NCBI GenBank assembly: GCA_038321615.1
Contig: JBBQFC010000062.1
Span: 1 to 19,111 of the forward strand
Direction: 5' to 3'
Source: JBBQFC01 sp038321615
Lineage (GTDB): Bacteria; Bacteroidota; Bacteroidia; Flavobacteriales_D; Cryomorphaceae
Length of the DNA: 19,111 nt
Under the pieces are notes generated by a model that searched no databases, was not told where the DNA came from, and worked only from the letters and a program-made list of their open reading frames with translations. Both the position numbers and the translations under genes were made by a program. Shown piece after piece: positions 1 to 6,285 of this stretch (within the stretch, counting starts at the first letter, position 1; every line of letters starts with the position of its first letter).

Positions 1-72
1 ATTTAACTAATTAACTTTCCGTTAAATCGGTCAGGTTCAGTTGCGCTGGCTTAACGAGATATCATTCTAAAG
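1..72. other. Non-coding left edge of window
   Basis: I find no credible coding sequence here on either strand. The only structure is a short AT-rich inverted repeat: ATTTAAC at 1-7 pairs with GTTAAAT at 21-27 across a 13-base loop. It could be the tail of a terminator for a gene to the left of the window, but it has no T-run and may be chance. Confidence 0.3.
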
Positions 73-103
73 TTGAATGCTTGGATAAATAAGGGTATTT
101 TTG
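73..103 (+). promoter_or_regulatory. Bacteroidota-type promoter for the PNGase F-like gene
   Basis: TTG at 73-75 is followed by 20 bases and then TATTTTTG at 96-103. This fits the Bacteroidota housekeeping sigma consensus (TTG near -33, TAnnTTTG near -7) in both elements and in spacing. Transcription would start near position 109, leaving a leader of about 50 bases before the ATG at 159. This is inferred from consensus only. Confidence 0.7.
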
Positions 104-158
104 CCAATATTTTCGCAGCTATGACGAAAACAAAAAGCTAGAAATCGATCTAAAAATT

Positions 159-3100
159 ATGAAAACACGCTTACTTTTTTCCTTTTTGGTGGCTTATATG
201 GGTTTGTTCCATGCAGCTATTGGCCAAAACCCTGGTGACACAATCACCGTCCAAGCCTTCAACTACAACAGCAATACGCGCGATTCTACCATTGTGTTCA
301 GCGCACTGCCCAATGTACCTTTCGAAAAAGTATTGATGCAATACAGCATGCGCTGCAAAGATGGAGTTGTAAATACCGCCGGTGGCAACACTATCGGTTG
401 CGGCGAGTGGGATTATAGCTGCAACACCTACGTGCACGATCTAAATAGGGCAGATTCTATATTCGCCACTACACCGTCGCACAGTATTGCCGGATTCGCT
501 GGAACAACCTTTAATTATTCGGTCGATCCTACCTTCAACATTTTCCAACAAAACCAACAGAGCACGGTGGTAAACTCGGTAATATCTGAAACCACCACAG
601 CTTTGGGTAATGGAAATTCAAGCTTACAAAACGTGCTGCCCACAGCCGAACGAAATGCAAAATCTCAATACCTTTTTACCGCAGCTCAGCTGTCGGGTGC
701 TGGATTTACCGCAGGTGAAATCGATGCCATCGAATTCAACGTATTAAGCGGATCTGCTTCAGTTCAAAACCTGCGATGCAAGCTTAAAACAACCACCAAG
801 ACCAATCTACTCGAATCAGACCCCGACCTAGTGGGTTGGAGCACGGTGTATTTTCAAAACACCGGCTTGCAAGCAGGTATAAACCGTCTCCAATTTTCAC
901 AGCCTTTTGTGTGGAATGGAACTTCGAACATCATTCTCGAACTCTCCTATTCCAACCTTTCGAATGGAACCAATTTGAACATCCAAGGCGGAAACTTACT
1001 CGGGAGTGTAGAGTTGGCTGCCAACAAAGACTTTGTACACGTATTCAATAGTTCAAATTATGTAGAAGCAAATAGCTACCGAGGGATAGGTGGAAGCGAT
1101 GCCCGTTCGGTTGAAGCTTGGATCAAAACGACCGTTCCCAATAAAGAAATCGTATCATGGGGGCAAGATGTTCCCGGGGAGAAATGGGTATTTCGTATAA
1201 ACGAAACCGGCGAATTGAGAGTAGAAGTGGCAGGCGGTAACACTTGGGGTACGACCATTCTTACCGACGGACTTTGGCACCATGTAGCCTGCGTGTTTAG
1301 TGGGACTATGGTGAGCGATATACAACTCTATGTAGATGGACAGCTTGAGACAATTGCTCCGGGCGGAGTAAATCTCGACATCAACACCAATACCTTAGAT
1401 GGGCTTCGTGTACGCGTGAGCCGCGGGGTAAACGACCGATACTTCGAAGGAGATATCGACGATGTTCGCGTTTGGAATACTGCGCTTTCCGCAACAACCA
1501 TAGGCCAATGGCGATATCGCAGTATCAATGGTACCCATCCCAATTCGAGCAACCTGGCATTGCATTACACCTTTGGTGAAGGAAATGGAACGGTGGTAAA
1601 CGACCAAAGCGGCAACAACCGACATGCCCAATCGATAAATGGTGGCCTATGGAAAGAAATACGCGGCGAAGATCTTTTCAAAGGATTCGAATCATCTGTA
1701 CAGCGACCAAACATTACGCTTGTGCGCGGCGATTACAACCAAACTACCACCAATGTGGTGACGAACGATACCATTTTCAACTTGGCTAATTTCGTTACGA
1801 CCTTCGCCATTTCGCCGAATCCTGGAACACAGTTTAGCGACAATATAGTGGTAACAGCCTACAATGCATTCTGGCAGGCCACTCAAAATAATACCTTCAA
1901 TACCAGCGGAGTTTTGATTAATACCCAACCGGTGGCCATTGACGGAACCATCAATATTACCACGCTCAACTACTTGCAGCGCCGCCCTATGCGAATTGAA
2001 TTACTCAGTTTTGTGACTCCTTTCGGCATCGGACTCGACTTGGGGCCAAATGGTAAAACGTGGACGTTCGACGTGAGCGATTTCCGCCCAATATTCAATG
2101 GAAGCAGACGCCTTACTATGGAGCGCGGTGGACAGCTTCAGGAAGATATTGACATTAAGTTTCAATTTATTGTCGGTACACCTCCCCGCAATGTGCTAAG
2201 CGTAAGCCAGATTTGGCGAGTCGAAAATGTAGGCTATCAGTCTATACAGAACAATGCCTCCCTTGAACCGAGAGATGTGCCAACTTCTGCAGACGCTACG
2301 TTTTTCAAGCTGCGTAGCGCCATAACCGGCCACGGCCAAGAAGGTGAGTTTATCCCGCAAACCCATTGGTTGAATGTAGATGGAGGCGATATTGAGTTTC
2401 AATGGGAAGTGTGGAAAGAATGTGCCGAGAACCCAATCTATCCCCAAGGCGGAACGTGGATCTACGATAGGGCAGGTTGGTGCCCGGGTATGCCCACCGA
2501 TCTGGTTGAGAATGACATCAGCACTTACGTTACACCGGGCCAACCGGTAAATCTCGACTACGGCATTATTACCGCTCAAGGTGCGTCAAACTATGTTGTG
2601 AGTCACCAATTAATAAGCTACGGCTCGCTCAATCACAATTTGGATGCGGCTTTACTGGAAGTTCGAAAACCATCGAACCGAGTAGAGTTCACTCGCATCG
2701 GAACGATTTGCGATAACCCGGAAATCGTTATAGAAAATCGCGGTGCACAAACGCTCACTTCAGCTCAGATCACCTATTGGATCAACGATCCTACCGCTGT
2801 TCAGACATTCGAATGGACTGGATCTTTGGGTTTCTTGGAAAAGGCCATTGTTGAGCTCCCCGGTAGCATTGCACTCTGGGGTACCAGCAATCCATTTGGA
2901 AGCAACAATTTCCAGGTGGAACTAACTGCTGTGAATGGTGGAGCCGACGATTATGCTTTCAATAATTCGTACCGTTCATCATTCGAGATTCCAGGCGTAG
3001 TGCCCGAGAATATGATTATTATTTTCCAAACCAATGCTTTCGCAGCAGAAAATAGCTACGAAGTAGTGGACGTAAACGGCAATGTAGTCTTTGCCAGAAA

Positions 3101-3593
3101 TAATATGGAAAACAACACACTTTACGAAGACACGCTTCTATTGGCAGAAGGCTGCTACACCTACAATGTGTACGATAGCGACGACGACGGATTGAGCTTC
3201 TTTGATAATTCCGATGGTAATGGTTTCACTCGATTTAAAGAAGTTGGCGGACCTACCTTTTTGTTCTTTGAAAATGATTTTGGAGATAATATTCGCTACA
3301 GTTTCACGGTAAATCAGCCTTTGAGCGCTGGGCAGCGAAATGCTGCGACGGGTGTTTCGATCTATCCGAATCCGAGTAGAGACAACGTAACCATCGAAGC
3401 CAATGGCTTTGGTGCCCAATTGAACATCACTGTTTTCGATGCCAGTGGTAGAGTGGTTCTCAATGAAAAATTCGGAAACGGTTCCAATCATTTTGTGCAG
3501 CAAATTGATTTAAGTAATCTGACCAAGGGTGTTTATATGTTGCAGGTTAGCGATGGAGCGCAACAAACGACATCAAAAATTTTGAAACTCTAA
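159..3593 (+). CDS. Secreted PNGase F-like protein with inserted LamG domain and T9SS sorting domain
   Basis: 1144 residues. A signal peptide covers about residues 1-22. Residues 58-92 carry GCGEWDYSC, matching the PNGase F strand that holds catalytic Asp60 (here D85). The family core resumes at about 611-805 with VTPFGIGLDLGPNG, GTPPR and YDRAGWCPG. Aligned by eye with PNGase F from memory, Glu118, Glu206 and Arg248 correspond to E655, E730 and R771, while Trp207 becomes F731. Residues about 96-605 are an insertion: a beta-rich module (about 140-275) and a LamG/concanavalin-like domain (about 295-495, with AWIKT, WHHVACVF and DDVRVWN). A further beta-rich module lies at about 950-1050. Residues about 1066-1144 are a T9SS type A sorting domain (IYPNPS, ending KILKL). 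Likely an outer-surface or secreted enzyme or lectin acting on glycoproteins. Amidase activity is plausible but unproven. Single gene between its own promoter and terminator. Confidence 0.87.
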   Translation: MKTRLLFSFLVAYMGLFHAAIGQNPGDTITVQAFNYNSNTRDSTIVFSALPNVPFEKVLMQYSMRCKDGVVNTAGGNTIGCGEWDYSCNTYVHDLNRADSIFATTPSHSIAGFAGTTFNYSVDPTFNIFQQNQQSTVVNSVISETTTALGNGNSSLQNVLPTAERNAKSQYLFTAAQLSGAGFTAGEIDAIEFNVLSGSASVQNLRCKLKTTTKTNLLESDPDLVGWSTVYFQNTGLQAGINRLQFSQPFVWNGTSNIILELSYSNLSNGTNLNIQGGNLLGSVELAANKDFVHVFNSSNYVEANSYRGIGGSDARSVEAWIKTTVPNKEIVSWGQDVPGEKWVFRINETGELRVEVAGGNTWGTTILTDGLWHHVACVFSGTMVSDIQLYVDGQLETIAPGGVNLDINTNTLDGLRVRVSRGVNDRYFEGDIDDVRVWNTALSATTIGQWRYRSINGTHPNSSNLALHYTFGEGNGTVVNDQSGNNRHAQSINGGLWKEIRGEDLFKGFESSVQRPNITLVRGDYNQTTTNVVTNDTIFNLANFVTTFAISPNPGTQFSDNIVVTAYNAFWQATQNNTFNTSGVLINTQPVAIDGTINITTLNYLQRRPMRIELLSFVTPFGIGLDLGPNGKTWTFDVSDFRPIFNGSRRLTMERGGQLQEDIDIKFQFIVGTPPRNVLSVSQIWRVENVGYQSIQNNASLEPRDVPTSADATFFKLRSAITGHGQEGEFIPQTHWLNVDGGDIEFQWEVWKECAENPIYPQGGTWIYDRAGWCPGMPTDLVENDISTYVTPGQPVNLDYGIITAQGASNYVVSHQLISYGSLNHNLDAALLEVRKPSNRVEFTRIGTICDNPEIVIENRGAQTLTSAQITYWINDPTAVQTFEWTGSLGFLEKAIVELPGSIALWGTSNPFGSNNFQVELTAVNGGADDYAFNNSYRSSFEIPGVVPENMIIIFQTNAFAAENSYEVVDVNGNVVFARNNMENNTLYEDTLLLAEGCYTYNVYDSDDDGLSFFDNSDGNGFTRFKEVGGPTFLFFENDFGDNIRYSFTVNQPLSAGQRNAATGVSIYPNPSRDNVTIEANGFGAQLNITVFDASGRVVLNEKFGNGSNHFVQQIDLSNLTKGVYMLQVSDGAQQTTSKILKL

Positions 3594-3615
3594 TATCGAA
3601 TCAAAATCTTTTAAG

Positions 3616-3651
3616 AACGGCTCCCGGCAATACCGAGAGCCGTTTTTTTTT
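3616..3651 (+). terminator. Rho-independent terminator of the PNGase F-like gene
   Basis: AACGGCTC at 3616-3623 pairs perfectly with GAGCCGTT at 3637-3644. After one mismatch the stem continues for three more pairs around a five-base loop, and a run of nine T follows. It begins 22 bases after the stop codon. Read on the other strand there is no good T-run, so it probably does not serve the convergent ykgJ-like gene. Confidence 0.9.
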
Positions 3652-3754
3652 GCAACATAATTACAGATCGAATTGCTTGGTCACACAGATCAATTTATTA
3701 AGTAAAGCCAGAGATGGCAGCGATAGCGGTCAGATCGCAAGATTTAGTCTGCCG

Positions 3755-4240
3755 TTAGGCATATTTCGAGCGCAACCCATCAAAAATTTTGACGACCGCC
3801 GGGCAGACTTCTGTATTTTTCAACGAAAGATCGAGAAGCTGGTAAAACCTTCTTCTATTGGTATGCGGATACTCGCGGCAAGCGGCGGGCCTACTCTCAT
3901 AAACCGAGCAATAATTATCGGCACCGAGAAATGGGCATGGTGCTGAGCGAAAGACGTATTGACCATCGGTATCGAGCTCCATATGCTGCGCTATGAGCGA
4001 AGCGGGCTTCACACGCAGGTGCTTTGCAAGTCGATCGACATCGCGATCATTCATACCCGGACTTGTAGTCTTGCAGCAATTGGCACAAGTGAGACAATCA
4101 ATCTGCTCAAAAGCTTCGTAATGCAGATCGGTGGCTACTTGATCAAGGTTTTTAGGCTTCGATTTCTTTAGCCTCTTTACAAGACTCGAATTTAATTGGC
4201 GATGAGCCAGCCCTTCTCGCAGGGTTTCCGCAACTTCCAT
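3755..4240 (-). CDS. YkgJ-family cysteine-cluster (putative metal/Fe-S binding) protein
   Basis: 161 residues with the cysteine pattern of the YkgJ/CxxCxxCC family: C49, C52, C55 and C56, then C102 in a CPFLG context, C111 in NYCSVYESRP, C121 before the REYP motif, and C146. These eight cysteines are thought to hold a zinc or iron-sulfur cluster; the biochemical role of the family is unclear. There is no signal peptide, so it is probably cytoplasmic. The start is supported by AAGGA on the minus strand (4248-4252), seven bases before the ATG. It lies 30 bases downstream of the T9SS cargo gene on the same strand, so the two may share a transcript. Family assignment is strong; function is unknown. 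Confidence 0.85.
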   Translation of the reverse strand: MEVAETLREGLAHRQLNSSLVKRLKKSKPKNLDQVATDLHYEAFEQIDCLTCANCCKTTSPGMNDRDVDRLAKHLRVKPASLIAQHMELDTDGQYVFRSAPCPFLGADNYCSVYESRPAACREYPHTNRRRFYQLLDLSLKNTEVCPAVVKIFDGLRSKYA

Positions 4241-4270
4241 AGATCTATCCTTAAATTAGTATATGCAGGT

Positions 4271-5296
4271 TCAATTCTTTATTACAACAATTTTCTCACG
4301 GTAAAACACTTCTCCTTTCTGAACTTCTAAATGATAAAGCCCGGATGGAAAATTTGCTGGTAATCCTATTTGAATTGATTGCTGAAATGGAATAAAAGTA
4401 TCGTAAACCAATCGACCGCTCGAATCATACAGGCGAATTATTGCGGCAGGCGACAGGGGATTATTGGATACAATTCGAAAAGACCCAGTGTTCGGATTGG
4501 GGAAAATCTCCAGCTTTTCGTCGAATAGACTACCAAATACCCAAAGAACTTGGCTTTCGAAGAAAGTGAGTGCGGGCTGAATGGCACTAGCCAACAAAAC
4601 GGGATCAACCAGTGCTATATCAAACAGATAAGTTAAGGCCGAAGTAGAAGTGTGCTGATAATATAGCCCACATACTTGCCCTTCCAGCGGATAATCATTC
4701 CCGCCCATTTCATATACTGGTTCAGCGTTGTCGAGTAAAGCTACGCCATCTACCCACCACAGCGTTTCAAAAATAAAATCGATCGTAGTATTGCCCACTA
4801 TCGGACTTTGGAGCGATGGATGGAGAAATGAAACACCGAGCTCTCCATCGTTCCCGTAGGACTGCACTTCATAACTACTTATACCCAAAAAATCAGACAC
4901 GAAATCGTCTTCACCAAATTGTGCAGGTGGCGTGCCATAGCGATCGAATAAAAAGTCGAGACCCACGAGCCAAAGCGCCCCTCCACCTTCCAAGTAGCCA
5001 ACGAGGTCTTCATTGTCGGTTTCATTGCCCGACCATAGCTGAAGGTCAGTGCCATCGCTTCCGGTGTACCACACTACCAAATCGAAAAGCTCCATATCCT
5101 GAACGACAGGACTTCCCATGACTACTGCATCGTGAAATTCATAAGCATATCCCAAACTTCCGATAGCATTTGCAAATGTTTCGGCATTGCCGAAGGTATC
5201 ATCGCTATCATCCACAAAAAGGATGCTCATATTGCCCTGAGCGAAAGAGAAGAAAGGCAATGCCGAGCAGAGTGTAAGCAAGTATCGTTTGAGCAT
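4271..5296 (-). CDS. Secreted T9SS cargo protein with glutamine-amidotransferase-like N-terminal domain
   Basis: 341 residues from the ATG at 5296. The frame stays open for 72 more codons upstream, but that extension overlaps the divergent DUF3820 gene and is not protein-like, while the chosen start gives a clean signal peptide (residues 1-20, ending FSFAQ). Residues about 23-240 look like the class I glutamine-amidotransferase-like fold seen in secreted Bacteroidota proteins: a first strand ILFVDDSDD, then FDLVVWYTG, then a GGGALWLVG turn. No Cys-His catalytic pair is evident, so it is probably a non-catalytic or binding version. Residues about 261-341 are a T9SS type A sorting domain (IFPNPNTGSF, then LYDSSGRLVY, ending KIVVIKN). 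Exported and surface-attached or released. Substrate unknown. It is first in a probable two-gene transcript with the YkgJ-like gene. Confidence 0.82.
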   Translation of the reverse strand: MLKRYLLTLCSALPFFSFAQGNMSILFVDDSDDTFGNAETFANAIGSLGYAYEFHDAVVMGSPVVQDMELFDLVVWYTGSDGTDLQLWSGNETDNEDLVGYLEGGGALWLVGLDFLFDRYGTPPAQFGEDDFVSDFLGISSYEVQSYGNDGELGVSFLHPSLQSPIVGNTTIDFIFETLWWVDGVALLDNAEPVYEMGGNDYPLEGQVCGLYYQHTSTSALTYLFDIALVDPVLLASAIQPALTFFESQVLWVFGSLFDEKLEIFPNPNTGSFRIVSNNPLSPAAIIRLYDSSGRLVYDTFIPFQQSIQIGLPANFPSGLYHLEVQKGEVFYREKIVVIKN

Positions 5297-5405
5297 CGTT
5301 GGAATTTTTTTTCGAAATAACGGTTTTTCGGTGATTATAAGAATGCATATGATCGGGGGATTGTAATTTAGCAGGCCTCGAGCGCAAATTTTCCAAACTA
5401 GCAGA

Positions 5406-5660
5406 ATGAAAGAAAATCCATCACCTATCGACGCATCCATACTTCTCAAATTAGTGGAAGTCCGCATGCCTTTCGGAAAATTCGAAGGTAGGCTTTTGGC
5501 CGACTTACCCATATTTTACTTAGAGTGGTTCAGCCGGAAGGGTTTCCCGGCTGGTGCATTGGGAAAACAATTGGCGACAGTTTATGAGATTAAGCTCAAC
5601 GGATTAGATGAAATCCTGCACAAAGTAAAAGCAATAGAAGTCCAACGGCGCGGCAAATAA
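5406..5660 (+). CDS. DUF3820 family small protein
   Basis: 84 residues. Residues about 20-67 match the DUF3820 family: RMPFGKFEGR, DLPIFYLEWF, RKGFP and YEIKLNGL are its hallmarks. In other bacteria the family has been labelled a putative quorum-sensing-regulated virulence factor, but no molecular function is established that I can rely on. There is no signal peptide or membrane segment, so it is cytoplasmic. It is divergent from the T9SS cargo gene with 109 bases between the start codons. I could not find a convincing TTG/TAnnTTTG pair for either direction in that gap. The next gene downstream has a long leader, so this gene is probably transcribed alone. Confidence 0.85.
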   Translation: MKENPSPIDASILLKLVEVRMPFGKFEGRLLADLPIFYLEWFSRKGFPAGALGKQLATVYEIKLNGLDEILHKVKAIEVQRRGK

Positions 5661-5669
5661 GCCAATTAT

Positions 5670-5683
5670 CACGCTTCGGCGTG
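5670..5683 (+). terminator. UUCG-tetraloop hairpin after the DUF3820 gene
   Basis: CACGC and GCGTG form a 5-bp stem around TTCG, an especially stable RNA tetraloop, starting nine bases after the stop codon. There is no T-run, so it is at best a weak terminator or a 3'-end stabiliser. The rest of 5684-5880 shows no gene or clear structure. Confidence 0.4.
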
Positions 5684-5887
5684 TAGTGTCTAAACTTCGA
5701 TTTCTCCGCCACTTAACCCCCTAGCCTGATTAAAAATCGCAGAAAAACTCGATATGGATCGTGAAAAAAGGCAGTTGATTTTGAGAATGTGGATTTCAAA
5801 AGTTCAATAAAACCGGACATTCCGAAGTAAAATGGCCGTAATTTGTGAAAAATATTAAGAAATAGGTGCGAGATTCCAATATTCGCT

Positions 5888-5895
5888 TACCTTTA
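5888..5895 (+). promoter_or_regulatory. Possible -7 element of the cold-shock gene
   Basis: TACCTTTA differs from TAnnTTTG only at the last base and lies 26 bases before the ATG. I see no TTG at the right distance upstream, so this is a tentative call. Confidence 0.3.
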
Positions 5896-5921
5896 CGCCC
5901 AATAATTTTTTAATTTACCCA

Positions 5922-6113
5922 ATGAATAACGGCACAGTAAAGTTCTTCAACACATCCAAAGGATTTGGATTTATCAAAGAAGACGGATCAGAAAAAGAGA
6001 TTTTCGTTCACGTAAGTGGATTGATTGATCAAATCAAAGAAAACGACATGGTCATTTATGACGTGAAGGAAGGAAAAAAAGGTTTAAACGCGGTTAACGT
6101 TAAGTTAGCTTAA
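5922..6113 (+). CDS. Cold-shock-domain RNA/ssDNA-binding protein (CspA family)
   Basis: 63 residues, essentially a single cold-shock domain. The nucleic-acid-binding motifs are visible: RNP1-like KGFGFI at residues 13-18 and RNP2-like IFVHVSG at 27-33, preceded by GTVKFFN at 4-10. It ends with GLNAVNVKLA, usual for the short Bacteroidota members. Such proteins bind single-stranded RNA and act as RNA chaperones in the cytoplasm. The gene stands alone, with 261 bases of upstream non-coding DNA and its own strong terminator. Whether this copy is cold-induced cannot be told from the sequence. Confidence 0.95.
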   Translation: MNNGTVKFFNTSKGFGFIKEDGSEKEIFVHVSGLIDQIKENDMVIYDVKEGKKGLNAVNVKLA

Positions 6114-6140
6114 TTTAGATTTTTAATACCCAATTTCTTG

Positions 6141-6168
6141 AACGCCCCTTTCGGGGCGTTTTTTTTTG
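6141..6168 (+). terminator. Rho-independent terminator of the cold-shock gene
   Basis: AACGCCCC at 6141-6148 pairs perfectly with GGGGCGTT at 6153-6160 around a TTTC loop, followed by a T-run to about 6167. It starts 27 bases after the stop codon and is a textbook intrinsic terminator. Confidence 0.95.
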
Positions 6169-6225
6169 CCTGAAAGCCAGGTTAGAAGCATTCGATTTGT
6201 CCTGTATCGTAGCTCAAAAAGTTTA

Positions 6226-6257
6226 TTTCGGTATAAAATATGTAGAATGTAACTTTG
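6226..6257 (+). promoter_or_regulatory. Bacteroidota-type promoter for the M16 peptidase gene
   Basis: TAACTTTG at 6250-6257 matches the -7 consensus exactly. A near-match to the -33 element (TTTCG at 6226-6230, TTC in place of TTG) stands 20 bases upstream. The leader would be about 20-25 bases before the ATG at 6286. Confidence 0.6.
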
Positions 6258-6285
6258 GGCTCTTCAAAAATAAAACCACACCTGC

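Noticed and set aside
121..141. Six-codon upstream open frame in the leader of the PNGase F-like gene
   Set aside because: It encodes MTKTKS before a stop, with no sign of selection or a ribosome site; easily chance in an A-rich leader.
3650..3946. Plus-strand open frame of 98 codons after the first terminator
   Set aside because: Mostly antisense to the YkgJ-like gene, begins inside the terminator region, and has no recognisable features.
5297..5512. N-terminal extension of the minus-strand T9SS cargo gene
   Set aside because: It would overlap the divergent DUF3820 gene and bury the signal peptide 72 residues inside the protein.
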